A DNA stretch of 64,000 nucleotides from Bradyrhizobium sp. CIAT3101. GTDB taxonomy: Bacteria > Pseudomonadota > Alphaproteobacteria > Rhizobiales > Xanthobacteraceae. The position numbers and the translations under genes are program-made. This document shows positions 53,103 through 61,231 of the stretch, one piece after another. The stretch spans positions 5,105,001-5,169,000 of the forward strand of contig NZ_CP121634.1 in assembly GCF_029714945.1 (NCBI RefSeq), given 5' to 3'. Position 1 is the stretch's first letter; every line of letters begins with the position of its first letter. Below the pieces are notes generated by a model, which was not told where the DNA came from, did no database searches, and saw only the letters and a program-made list of their open reading frames with translations.

Positions 53103-53124
53103 CCATCCGCCGATCGCGTCTCTC

Positions 53125-53688
53125 TCAGACTGCGACGGCGCCGCTGGTTCTGATCAGTTCGGCGCTGGACTGGAGTGTAGCAAAGTTGGCGATGACATTC
53201 ACCACCGACTGCTTGTAGGCGGCCGCCTCGGTTGTTCCCGGGTGCCGGCAGGCGACGGCATCGACGACCACTTGGTAGCGGTGGCTGCGGTGAAATCCCT
53301 CGACGGCGGTGGCCAGGATGGTTTCGTCGAGGGAAAAGCCCGTTACCACGCAGCCGACATTGCGGATGCTCGACATGTAATCGGCGAAACGCGACGAGCT
53401 GTAGGCCGACGGCAAGGGGTGCTCGAACGTCATCTCGCCCGGACGCGGCCTCGTTTCCGCGATCCAATCGGTCAGTCTGGATGACGGATTGAACCAGGCC
53501 GCCTGCGCGATGCGCTTCAAATGCATCACCGGCCAGAGGTTGCTGCGCCACAGCGTCAGCAGTTCCAGGCAGCGCAACGTTGTGGCGTCGCCGTCGAGAA
53601 TGACGTGGCGGCGCCCGGGGGTCAGATATTCGACCTGGAGATCCGCGCAAACCAGGATCAACGGATCGTCGTGGACGGAGACCGGCAT
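53125..53688 (-). CDS. Isochorismatase-fold protein lacking catalytic Cys and Lys
   Basis: A 187-residue member of the isochorismatase/nicotinamidase fold. Asp16 (LVCADLQVEYLTPGR) is kept, but the Cys expected six residues after TG in TGFSLDETILATA is Thr123, and the Lys expected near EHPLPSAYSSSRF is His90. The Cys is also absent in true isochorismatases (EntB, PhzD), so activity on an ester or enol ether is possible, but loss of the Lys points to altered chemistry or a non-enzymatic role. It follows the GNAT gene by 25 bp in the operon. Confidence 0.75.
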   Translation of the reverse strand: MPVSVHDDPLILVCADLQVEYLTPGRRHVILDGDATTLRCLELLTLWRSNLWPVMHLKRIAQAAWFNPSSRLTDWIAETRPRPGEMTFEHPLPSAYSSSRFADYMSSIRNVGCVVTGFSLDETILATAVEGFHRSHRYQVVVDAVACRHPGTTEAAAYKQSVVNVIANFATLQSSAELIRTSGAVAV

Positions 53689-53713
53689 GGTTTTGCGCAG
53701 AGCTGCACCAGTT

Positions 53714-54334
53714 TCAGCGGTCGGCGAGCGCGAGGTCCCGCAGCGGCGACGTCACTGCCCGCCCCGCCGATGCGTCGAGCACGCCCGGCCGGTCCCAGTC
53801 GCCCTCCGGGCGGATGATGACGTAGGGATCGCTGTCCAGCGTGATGGCGTCCGGCCCCGGCTCGATCTCCAGCAGCATTTCCGTGTAGGAGAAATCCGAG
53901 AAGGTGATCTTGCGATTGTGGCCCAGCGGCTTGGCGCCGAAATGAGCCCAGAAATCGACCAGCCGATCCTGTGCCTGACCGTAGATCTTGCGGAACCCCT
54001 TGCGCTTCACATAGTCGACGCTGGCCTGCACCAGCTTGAACGAGATGCGCGAGCGCCGATATTGGTGACGCACCGCAAGCCGCTCGACCTTGGCGAAGTC
54101 GCCGAAGAAGCGCACCCGCAAACAACCCGCCGGCTCGTTGCCGATGTAGCCGATGAAATGAGCGGCAACCATGTCGTTGCCGTCGAACTCCTCATCGAAC
54201 GGACAATCCTGCTCGGCGAGATAGACCGCGGAGCGAATGGCCGTGACCAGCATGAGGTCGCTCGGATCGCGCGCAAGGCGAACTGTGATCGCGCGGGAGT
54301 CAGGCTTGGCGAGGGGAATCCTAGTGCCGTGCAT
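53714..54334 (-). CDS. GNAT-family acyltransferase, AHL-synthase-like features
   Basis: A 206-residue GNAT-fold protein: AIRSAVYLAEQDCPFDEEFDGND (N-terminal block with an Arg and acidic cluster), AGCLRVRFFGDFAKVERLAVRHQYR (strand 4 and the pyrophosphate loop), and LVQASVDYVKRKGFRKIYGQA. The first block is reminiscent of autoinducer synthases and N-acyl amino acid synthases, which share the GNAT fold, but the resemblance is by eye. AGGAG precedes the ATG at 8 bp. Its start overlaps the end of the upstream gene by 14 bp, so translation is coupled. Confidence 0.75.
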   Translation of the reverse strand: MHGTRIPLAKPDSRAITVRLARDPSDLMLVTAIRSAVYLAEQDCPFDEEFDGNDMVAAHFIGYIGNEPAGCLRVRFFGDFAKVERLAVRHQYRRSRISFKLVQASVDYVKRKGFRKIYGQAQDRLVDFWAHFGAKPLGHNRKITFSDFSYTEMLLEIEPGPDAITLDSDPYVIIRPEGDWDRPGVLDASAGRAVTSPLRDLALADR

Positions 54335-54938
54335 CTGAAAAACTCCTTGATTGGATGACCGCGCCCGGCATGAGCATCGGCTGCCGATGCCAGGGCCGCT
54401 CGTAACACCAGAGGTCGCGCTGGAAGCTCGAAATGGGCGTAAAGCCCGTAGCCTTCATGATTTCACGTCCGGCCACGGTTGACGGCTGCGCATAGCAGTC
54501 CGCGCCGCGAAACCTTATCTGCCGAAGATGCGCCGAGGCCTTGCCGAGACCGGCGATGCCGCGGCCGGTGGCCGCGATCGCCCAGATGTAGATCGCCGAA
54601 ACATCCTCTTTCGCGGAAGCGAGGTAGTGCGTCTCGGGCGCGGTCAGACAGATATCGTCGAGCAGCAAGGCATCATGCCCGCGGTCATTGAGGAACAGGA
54701 AGGCCATGCCGCCGAGCAGATGGCCGTTCCGACTGAAGGTCAGGATGCTCTCGGGATCCCAGGCGAAATATGTCTCAAGCTCCATCGTCCCGATCTGCAC
54801 GCCGGGCACCAGGCGGTGCGCCATTTCCGAAAGCGCTGCGATTTCTCCGAATTGCGCGCACCGGACATCCACCTCGGGGCTCAGCGGCAAGGCATCGAAA
54901 TCATGCCTTGCGGCAAACGAGCCCCTTTCCATACTCAT
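54321..54938 (-). CDS. Acyltransferase-like (GNAT-related) protein, first gene of operon
   Basis: A 205-residue protein with a GNAT-like layout (MELETYFAWDPESILTFSRNGHLLGGMAFLFLNDRGHDALLLDDICL, then YIWAIAATGRGIAGLGKASAHL, and REIMKATGFTPISSFQRDLWCYERP). The usual R/Q-x-x-G-x-G/A loop appears as TGRGIAGLGKA. No precise function can be given. AGGG lies before the ATG at 54938. It heads the operon and is divergent from the LysR gene at 55010. Confidence 0.65.
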   Translation of the reverse strand: MSMERGSFAARHDFDALPLSPEVDVRCAQFGEIAALSEMAHRLVPGVQIGTMELETYFAWDPESILTFSRNGHLLGGMAFLFLNDRGHDALLLDDICLTAPETHYLASAKEDVSAIYIWAIAATGRGIAGLGKASAHLRQIRFRGADCYAQPSTVAGREIMKATGFTPISSFQRDLWCYERPWHRQPMLMPGAVIQSRSFSDARH

Positions 54939-54969
54939 GTCGTCCCTCTATCGTTCAGGGGTTTTGTAC

Positions 54970-54995
54970 GCCGCTATGGGGGGAAGCTTAGCGGC
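54970..54995. promoter_or_regulatory. Inverted repeat in the LysR/acyltransferase divergent region
   Basis: GCCGCTA (54970-54976) and TAGCGGC (54989-54995) are perfect 7-bp complements separated by 12 bp. The region is only 71 bp long, so the site lies over both promoters. Size and spacing suit a LysR-type operator; role inferred. Confidence 0.55.
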
Positions 54996-55009
54996 TGGAG
55001 ATCAGGAGT

Positions 55010-56050
55010 ATGCAGCAACAATTGCACCGGGGCGCTGCATTGATGCAGCACCATGAAGAAGCGCTAAATGCGTCCTGGGACGATTTGAAACTCTTTTTAG
55101 CTTGCGCGAAATTTAAAAGTTTCCGGAATGCAGCCGAAGAGCTCGGGCTGACCTCCACCACATTGATGCGCCGCATCGACCGGCTCGAAGAGAGCATCGG
55201 CTGCAAGCTCTTCCTGCGCGACCAGAGCGGGCTCACGCTCAGCGACGAAGGCACCTCGATGATCGCCGACGTCGCGCATATGGAGCGTCACGCCTTCAAC
55301 GTCTTCCGCCGCGCCTCGCGGTCCTCGAACGACACCTCCGGCACGGTGCGCGTCGCAGTGACGGAAGGCCCCGGCAATTTCTGGATCCTGCCGCGACTGA
55401 TCGATTTCCAGAAGACCTACCGCAAGATCACCGTCGACCTGCGTTGTGCGATGGAACAAGCCGACGTCGCGCGGCTGGAGTCGGACATCGCGATCCAGCT
55501 CGAGCCGCCAACCAATCCCGACCTGATCGTCGCCAAGCTCGGCCGGCTGCACATCTATCCCTTCGTCTCGCGGGACTATGCCGACCTCTACGGCGTGCCG
55601 GCGACGCTGGCCGAATTGTCGAGCCACCGCATCATCAAGCAGAGCGCGCCGCAGGTCGACGACGGCGCCTATGCCCGCGTGCTCGGGTTGAAATCGCTGG
55701 AAGGAATCGTCGGGATCAAGACCAACTCGTCGGTCGGCGCGCTCTACGCGGTCGAGCGCGGCGCCGGCATCGGCTTCCTGCCGACGGTGTCGATCGCGCT
55801 CGGTGCGCCGCTCGTCGCCGTCGACCTCGGCGTCAGCCACCATGCCGACCTCTGGCTGACCTATCACAAGGAGTTCCGCGCCTCCGAGCGGCACAAGATC
55901 GTGGTCGACTGGCTGAAGAAGATCTTCGATCCCAAGACCCACCCCTGCTTCCGCGACGAATTCATCCATCCGAACGCGCTGGTGCCGATGATGACGGCCG
56001 CGCGCGAAGGCTTTGGATTGTCCGGATACGTTGCCGCGACGCCGAAGTAA
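55010..56050 (+). CDS. LysR-type transcriptional regulator, divergent from acyltransferase operon
   Basis: A 346-residue LysR protein with HTH at about 25-85 (WDDLKLFLACAKFKSFRNAAEELGLTSTTLMRRIDRLE) and an effector domain (about 100-310). It is longer than usual because of an N-terminal extension and a C-terminal tail. The ATG at 55010 has AGGAG only one base upstream, so the true start may be the Met at 55043. Its neighbour across the 71-bp divergent region is the likely target. Confidence 0.88.
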   Translation: MQQQLHRGAALMQHHEEALNASWDDLKLFLACAKFKSFRNAAEELGLTSTTLMRRIDRLEESIGCKLFLRDQSGLTLSDEGTSMIADVAHMERHAFNVFRRASRSSNDTSGTVRVAVTEGPGNFWILPRLIDFQKTYRKITVDLRCAMEQADVARLESDIAIQLEPPTNPDLIVAKLGRLHIYPFVSRDYADLYGVPATLAELSSHRIIKQSAPQVDDGAYARVLGLKSLEGIVGIKTNSSVGALYAVERGAGIGFLPTVSIALGAPLVAVDLGVSHHADLWLTYHKEFRASERHKIVVDWLKKIFDPKTHPCFRDEFIHPNALVPMMTAAREGFGLSGYVAATPK

Positions 56051-56072
56051 GCGCAGATCGTCGTTTTGCGCG

Positions 56073-57194
56073 TCACCACCGATATTCGAAGCCGACCGTG
56101 CCCTGATGCGATGTCAGCTCGTTGCGGAACTTGCCGTCGTAATTGACGTAGAGCCGCGCGGTGTTGGTCAGGCTGAGTGACGCGGAGGCGCCGGCGTCCA
56201 TGCCGTATCGGCTTTCGCCGATGCCGGGGACGACGATGTTCTGGGTACCGAGGCTGACCTGGACCGAGCCCAGATCCTGGTAGAAATTGTCGACGAACTT
56301 GCCGTAGGCCGAGAGGTCCAGGATCTTCTGGTCGAAGATGAAGTAGCGCCCGATCTCGGCGCCGATCATGACGCGCGCACGCGCCAGCGCGCTCGAGCCG
56401 ACGTTGAGCGGATCGAGTCCGCCCGCCTCCTGGAACGCCGCGCCGGTGGCCCGCACATATTCGAGCGCGCCCTTGGGAACGACGCGCATCTGGTCCTTGG
56501 TCCAGTAATAGCTGATCTCGGTCAGTGCCCCGTCGACCGCGGCGCGATAGCCCGCCGTGGCGAAGCCGAAGCCGGTGTCCCGGTTGGAGTGGACCTTGCC
56601 GAAACCGTGCACCAACGCAAAGGCCCAGGTCCACGGTCCCTTGTCGACAGAGCCGTTGAAGCCGATCTGGGTCAGGTCGAGCGTCGCCGACTGCAGCGCC
56701 AGCGGCACGTCGATATCGGTATGACTCTGGTCGACGGAGAAGCCGAGATTGACGCCCGGTGCGACCCGCGCACCGAAACCGGCGACGCCGCCGAACGTCT
56801 TACGCTTGTCGCCGACGAAATCGCCCTGCGGATCGGTCCGAAGCGAAATGCCGTAGCCCTCGTACCAGGTGCGGTAACGCGGATCCTCCGTGCTCGCCGA
56901 GGCTCCGCCGCCGCCGGGGTTGGTGCGGAAGGCGCGATTGACGCCGCCGGAGGCCTGGTTGCCGAGCCGCTCCAGGAAGTTCGAGCCGAGATTGAGCGCA
57001 CTGTTGCCGGCCGACTGGTCGTAATTGGTCGCGGTCGGGACCGGCACCGGGGTCGGTGATGCCGTGGGCGTGGGGGTCGGCGTGGGCGTCGGACTTTGCG
57101 CCAGCACGGGCGTCACAGCCGACAGCATCACGACGAGCGCGAACGCCATAGCGATTGCCGTCACGATCCGGCGGACGCGGTCCAGCCCAATCAT
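56073..57194 (-). CDS. Autotransporter-type outer-membrane beta-barrel protein with Pro-Thr linker
   Basis: A 373-residue exported protein. Signal peptide (IVTAIAMAFALVVMLSAVTPVLAQ), a (Pro-Thr)n run of about 25 residues, a short segment with Gly-Gly-Gly, and a C-terminal barrel of about 270 residues ending in the aromatic strand GTVGFEYRW recognised by the Bam machinery. There is almost no passenger, so it may be a small barrel adhesin or transporter. A Met upstream (57230) is possible. Convergent with the LysR gene. Confidence 0.78.
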   Translation of the reverse strand: MIGLDRVRRIVTAIAMAFALVVMLSAVTPVLAQSPTPTPTPTPTASPTPVPVPTATNYDQSAGNSALNLGSNFLERLGNQASGGVNRAFRTNPGGGGASASTEDPRYRTWYEGYGISLRTDPQGDFVGDKRKTFGGVAGFGARVAPGVNLGFSVDQSHTDIDVPLALQSATLDLTQIGFNGSVDKGPWTWAFALVHGFGKVHSNRDTGFGFATAGYRAAVDGALTEISYYWTKDQMRVVPKGALEYVRATGAAFQEAGGLDPLNVGSSALARARVMIGAEIGRYFIFDQKILDLSAYGKFVDNFYQDLGSVQVSLGTQNIVVPGIGESRYGMDAGASASLSLTNTARLYVNYDGKFRNELTSHQGTVGFEYRW

Positions 57195-57603
57195 CTGCCG
57201 TGTCCCGGTAAGCTGCGAGGCGCAGCGCATGACGAAGAATCCCAAAGCAAAGTGGCGGCCCGCAAAAATACAATACGAACCGTGAGCGGGTGCGGCGATT
57301 TGTGCCGAACTGCCACGAGGGGTCAACCGGTTGGCACGCTATCGCAGGGGCGATTGCCCACGATTGTGGTTCCGGCGCCACAGGTCGCAAATTGCAGCGG
57401 GACATCTCCGGTGTGGTCTTGAAATTCGCGCGCGACTTGCTAGCGCGCGAATTTCGTGTTGGAATACTGCACACAATCGGAATTGGCCGCTCGGCTGTGC
57501 GTTTCGCGACAATGAGACTCGAACAGACTTCCGGAAGCCCGTTTGTGACGTGGCACGCGAAAAGCGGCCGCGTCTTTTTAGTATCTAGCGGAGGAGACTA
57601 ACG
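57195..57603. other. Intergenic region upstream of cspA
   Basis: No gene supported. It holds the perfect inverted repeat at 57421-57455 and should contain the cspA promoter and its long leader. A cold-shock leader of 100 bases or more would fit, but no promoter element could be fixed with confidence. Confidence 0.5.
57421..57455. repeat. Perfect 13-bp inverted repeat upstream of cspA
   Basis: GAAATTCGCGCGC (57421-57433) is exactly complementary to 57443-57455, with the 9-bp loop GACTTGCTA. It is about 150 bp upstream of the cspA start codon. It could be a protein-binding site or a structural element of the leader; no T-tract follows. Confidence 0.65.
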
Positions 57604-57810
57604 ATGCCACAAAAGGGCACCGTCAAATGGTTCAACCCGACCAAGGGTTATGGGTTCATCAAGCCGAACGGCAGCGATAAGGACGTGTTTGTCCACATCT
57701 CGGCCGTCGAGCGCGCCGGACTCTCGACCCTGAATGAGAATCAGGTGGTTGAATACGACCTCGTGGAGAACCGCGGCAAGTCGTCCGCGGAGAACCTCAA
57801 GGTCTCCTGA
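57604..57810 (+). CDS. cspA: Cold shock protein, CspA family
   Basis: A 68-residue single-stranded nucleic-acid-binding OB fold: KGTVKWFNPTKGYGFIKP (RNP1) and DVFVHISAVERAG (RNP2). RNA chaperone of the CspA family; whether it is cold-induced is unknown. GGAGGAG precedes the ATG at 57604. A strong terminator follows, so it is monocistronic. Confidence 0.95.
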   Translation: MPQKGTVKWFNPTKGYGFIKPNGSDKDVFVHISAVERAGLSTLNENQVVEYDLVENRGKSSAENLKVS

Positions 57811-57846
57811 TTTCTCTCAAAGCGATGCGCGAGAGATCATGACGAT

Positions 57847-57875
57847 GCCCCCGGCTCTGCCGGGGGATTTTGTTT
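57847..57875 (+). terminator. Intrinsic terminator of cspA
   Basis: CCCCCGGC (57848-57855) pairs with GCCGGGGG (57859-57866) around a TCT loop, followed by ATTTTGTTT. 37 bp past the cspA stop. It may also serve the convergent purN. Confidence 0.9.
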
Positions 57876-57901
57876 GGGGACGTCGAAAACGCGACCGCGA
57901 T

Positions 57902-58558
57902 TCAGTGCGCCACCGGCGCAACCAGAAAATTCTCCGACGCTGAACTGCCCGCGGTCCTGCAGACATCGCCCTCGATCTTGACCTTGCCGGTCGCGAGCAG
58001 GCTCAGCGCAGCCGGATAGATGCGATGCTCGATTTCGAGGATGCGCTCCGACAGCGTCTCCGCCGTGTCGTGATCGCTCACGGGCACCGCGCCCTGCATC
58101 ACGATCGGCCCCGCATCGGTCTCGGGGATGACGAAATGCACCGTCGCCCCGGACAGTTTGACGCCGGCGCGCAAGGCCTGGCCATGCGGGTCGAGGCCGG
58201 GGAAGGACGGCAACAGCGAGGGATGGATGTTGAGCATCCGTCCGTACCAGGTTCTGGCGAATTCGGCGGTGAACAGGCGCATGAAGCCGCCGAGGCAAAT
58301 CAGCTCGATCCCGTGCTGGTCGAGGGCGGCCTGCAGCAACGCCTCGAAGCCGGCGCGGTCCTTGCCGAACGGCTTGCTCTCGATCACCAGCGTTTTCACG
58401 CCGGCCGCCTTGGCCCGTTCGAGCCCGAGCGCACCGGCCTTGTTCGAGATGACGAGCGATATCTCCGCCGGGAAATCCGCAGCAGAAGCGGCCTTGATCA
58501 GCGCGGACATGTTGGAACCGCGGCCGGAAATCAGGATGGCGACGCGGCGCTTCATCAC
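57902..58558 (-). CDS. purN: Phosphoribosylglycinamide formyltransferase
   Basis: Third step of de novo purine synthesis: formyl transfer from 10-formyl-tetrahydrofolate to GAR. 218 residues with [11 protein letters not shown] (phosphate-binding loop), [17 protein letters not shown], and [16 protein letters not shown]. The catalytic Asn/His/Asp triad can be placed in these blocks. Its ATG overlaps the purM stop by 4 bases, giving coupled translation. Confidence 0.95.
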   Translation of the reverse strand: MMKRRVAILISGRGSNMSALIKAASAADFPAEISLVISNKAGALGLERAKAAGVKTLVIESKPFGKDRAGFEALLQAALDQHGIELICLGGFMRLFTAEFARTWYGRMLNIHPSLLPSFPGLDPHGQALRAGVKLSGATVHFVIPETDAGPIVMQGAVPVSDHDTAETLSERILEIEHRIYPAALSLLATGKVKIEGDVCRTAGSSASENFLVAPVAH

Positions 58559-59628
58559 AGCGCCAGATCGAGATGGCCGTTATAGACGACGCGATGCTCG
58601 CCCTCGGCCGGGATCACGGTGCCGAGCTGCGCCACGGTCTCGCCCGCGTCGGTGAAGACCCGCACGACCTCGTCGACCTTGTCGGGCTCGACGATCGCGA
58701 TCATGCCGATGCCGCAGTTGAAGGTCCTGAGCATTTCGAGCTCGGCGATGCCGGCTTGCGCCGCCAGCCATTTGAACACCGGCAGCACCGGCAGGCGCGC
58801 CAGATCGATGCCGACGCCAAGATGTGCGGGCAGCACGCGCGGAATGTTGTCGGTGAAGCCGCCACCGGTGATGTGGGCGAGGCCCTTCACCGCGCCAGTC
58901 TCGCGGATCGCGCGCAGGCAGGATTTGACGTAGAGCCGCGTCGGCGTCAGCAGCGCGCCGCCGAGCGTCATGACCGGCGCGAACGGCGCCTGCGCCTCGA
59001 AGCCGAGGCCGGACTGTTCCACGATCTTGCGTACCAGCGAGAAGCCGTTGGAGTGCACGCCCGACGAAGCGAGACCGATCACGGCGTCGCCCGCGGCAAT
59101 GTCCTTGCGCGGCAGCAGCGTGCCCCGCTCGGCAGCGCCGACGGCAAAGCCGCCGAGGTCATAGTCACCGTCCTTGTAGAGCCCGGGCATTTCGGCGGTC
59201 TCGCCGCCGATCAGAGCGCAGCCGGATTCGCGGCAGCCCTCGGCGACGCCAGCGACGATCGAGGCGGTGGCCTCGGGGTCGAGCTTGCCGCAGGCGAAAT
59301 AGTCCAGGAAGAACAGCGGCTCGGCGCCCTGCACCACGAGGTCGTTGACGCTCATGGCGACGAGGTCGATGCCGATCCCGCCATGCAGGCCGGTCTCGAT
59401 CGCGATCTTGACCTTGGTGCCGACACCGTCGGTGGCCGCGACCAGGACAGGATCCTTGAAACCGGCCGCCTTGAGGTCGAACAGGCCGCCGAATCCGCCG
59501 ATCTCGGCGTCGGCGCCGGGCCGTGCGGTGGCGCGCACCATCGGCTTGATCAGGTCGACCAGGCGGTTGCCCGCGTCGATATCGACGCCTGAATCGGCGT
59601 ATGTGAGGCCGTTTTTGCGGTCGGTCAT
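58555..59628 (-). CDS. purM: Phosphoribosylformylglycinamidine cyclo-ligase
   Basis: AIR synthetase, fifth step of purine synthesis. 357 residues from MTDRKNG, the usual length. Blocks include [47 protein letters not shown] and [21 protein letters not shown]. The ATG at 59628 is favoured over an upstream frame extension. Divergent from the CDP-alcohol phosphatidyltransferase gene. Confidence 0.96.
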   Translation of the reverse strand: MTDRKNGLTYADSGVDIDAGNRLVDLIKPMVRATARPGADAEIGGFGGLFDLKAAGFKDPVLVAATDGVGTKVKIAIETGLHGGIGIDLVAMSVNDLVVQGAEPLFFLDYFACGKLDPEATASIVAGVAEGCRESGCALIGGETAEMPGLYKDGDYDLGGFAVGAAERGTLLPRKDIAAGDAVIGLASSGVHSNGFSLVRKIVEQSGLGFEAQAPFAPVMTLGGALLTPTRLYVKSCLRAIRETGAVKGLAHITGGGFTDNIPRVLPAHLGVGIDLARLPVLPVFKWLAAQAGIAELEMLRTFNCGIGMIAIVEPDKVDEVVRVFTDAGETVAQLGTVIPAEGEHRVVYNGHLDLAL

Positions 59629-59784
59629 GCCCGATTTCCAGTGGGTTTGCGGCTGGTTACGTCGAATTCCGGGGACGCGCAATGGCAAGCGTGGCGCCCC
59701 GCCCTATACTATGTAGAGATATCAACCGGTTCAGCCTCTTTGGAGGCCGGATTCGAGGTCAGACCGGGTGCCGGGAAGCGCCGC

Positions 59785-60327
59785 GTGAGTATTCCGAACA
59801 TCATTACCCTGGGCCGCATCATGCTGGTCCCGATCATCGTCTGGGCCATCGTGTCGAGCCAAATGGAGGTGGCATTCGCCGTCTTCCTGGTCGCCGGCAT
59901 CAGCGATGCCGTGGACGGCTTCCTGGCCAAGCGCTTCAACATGACCAGCGAGCTCGGCGCCCTGCTCGACCCGCTGGCCGACAAGGCGCTGCTGGTGTCG
60001 ATCTACCTCGCGCTCGGCATCTGGGGCGACATTCCGCGCTGGATCGTGATCCTGGTGGTGTCGCGCGACATCATGATCGTCACCGCCGTGATCGTGTCCT
60101 GGCTGTTCGACAAGCCGGTCGAGATGAAGCCGTCGATGGTCTCCAAGCTCAACACCGCGGCCCAGGTGGCCTATGCGGCGCTGGTGCTGGCCTCGCTCGC
60201 CTTCGGCTTCAGGCCGGCACCGTATGATATAGTCCTGATGGGCTTCGTTACGGTGTTCACGCTGTCCTCCGTGTCGCTCTATCTCGTCGAGTGGTTGCGG
60301 CACATGAGCACGATCGAGGCCAAATGA
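59785..60327 (+). CDS. CDP-alcohol phosphatidyltransferase (PgsA-like)
   Basis: A 180-residue inner-membrane enzyme with the CDP-alcohol signature DGFLAKRFNMTSELGALLDPLADK (DG-x2-A-(R/K)-x8-G-x3-D-x3-D; Lys where Arg is usual). Five to six hydrophobic helices. It condenses a CDP-diacylglycerol-type donor with an alcohol; phosphatidylglycerophosphate synthesis is plausible. GTG at 59785 follows GGGAAG. The hdaA gene follows after 96 bp. Confidence 0.83.
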   Translation: MSIPNIITLGRIMLVPIIVWAIVSSQMEVAFAVFLVAGISDAVDGFLAKRFNMTSELGALLDPLADKALLVSIYLALGIWGDIPRWIVILVVSRDIMIVTAVIVSWLFDKPVEMKPSMVSKLNTAAQVAYAALVLASLAFGFRPAPYDIVLMGFVTVFTLSSVSLYLVEWLRHMSTIEAK

Positions 60328-60423
60328 GCCGGGACGCGGCCGCCCTGCAAAAGGCCAAAACCCGATCGAATAGGTCGAATCTCTTCAGACAAAGCCGGCG
60401 CGCCGGCACGGAGCAAAGCAAGC

Positions 60424-61101
60424 GTGGCAGGCCGCGTTCATCCCCGACAATTGGCGTTTTCGCTTCCCCATGCGGAGAGCCTCAGCCGGGACAATTTTCT
60501 CGAGGGCCCTGCCAACGCCGCCGGTCTCGCGCTGATCGACGGCTGGCCGGAATGGCCGAACCGGATCATGTGGCTCGCCGGCCCCGAAGGCTCGGGCAAG
60601 AGCCACCTCGCCGCGATCTGGGCCGAGGAGGCCGGCGCGCGCTCGACCACGGCCAATGCGCTGACCGCGGCCAGCGTCCCCGGCGCGCTCGCGACCGGCG
60701 CGCTGGTGGTCGAGGATCTCAAGGCCGGCGATCTCGACGAACGCGCCCTCTTCCATCTGATGAACCTCGCTCGCGAGGACGGCGCCTATGTGCTCTTCAC
60801 CGGCCGTGAGGTGCCGGCGGCGATCGAGGTCGAGCTCCGCGACCTCCGCTCCCGGCTGCGGACGATTCCGGTGATTTCGCTGGCGCCGCCGGACGACCAG
60901 CTGTTCCGCGGCCTGATCGTCAAGTTCTGCGCCGACCGTCAGCTCTCTGTCGACGAAAGCGTGGTGAGCTACCTCGCGACCCGGCTGGAGCGGTCGTCGG
61001 CCGCCGCCCGGCGCGCCGTGGAATTGCTGGACGGCGAGGCGCTGCGGCTCGGCCGCCCCGTCACCCGGGCGCTCGCCGCCGAGCTGCTCCGGGACGCCTG
61101 A
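60424..61101 (+). CDS. hdaA: DnaA-like regulatory ATPase HdaA
   Basis: A 225-residue AAA+ protein related to the ATPase domain of DnaA but without its DNA-binding domain, matching HdaA/Hda, which limits re-initiation of replication by promoting DnaA-ATP hydrolysis with the sliding clamp. P-loop GPEGSGKSHLA; QLAFSLPHAESLSRDNF near the N-terminus resembles the clamp-binding motif region. GTG start at 60424. Located just before ppk, the usual rhizobial order. Confidence 0.87.
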   Translation: MAGRVHPRQLAFSLPHAESLSRDNFLEGPANAAGLALIDGWPEWPNRIMWLAGPEGSGKSHLAAIWAEEAGARSTTANALTAASVPGALATGALVVEDLKAGDLDERALFHLMNLAREDGAYVLFTGREVPAAIEVELRDLRSRLRTIPVISLAPPDDQLFRGLIVKFCADRQLSVDESVVSYLATRLERSSAAARRAVELLDGEALRLGRPVTRALAAELLRDA

Positions 61102-61155
61102 CGGCCAGCCCCTGTCCCCTTGGCCCGCTTGACGCGGCGCGGCCGCGGAACATCA

Positions 61156-61173
61156 ATGTCATCGAAACGTCAT
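61156..61173 (+). promoter_or_regulatory. Pho box upstream of ppk
   Basis: ATGTCATCGAAACGTCAT: two half-sites of type NTGTCAT/NCGTCAT with 4-bp spacing, close to the PhoB consensus CTGTCAT-N4-CTGTCAT (one and two mismatches). It is 59 bp upstream of the ppk ATG. PhoB control of ppk in phosphate limitation is inferred. Confidence 0.65.
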
Positions 61174-61231
61174 CGCACTAACACATGCTCCGGCCGGTTT
61201 TGCGCATAAGTCGCAAATTGGGGCGAACTGG

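Noticed and set aside
57028..57090. Tandem short repeat in the autotransporter-type gene as a possible CRISPR or variable repeat
   Set aside because: It encodes a Pro-Thr run in frame, with no spacers; it is protein low complexity.
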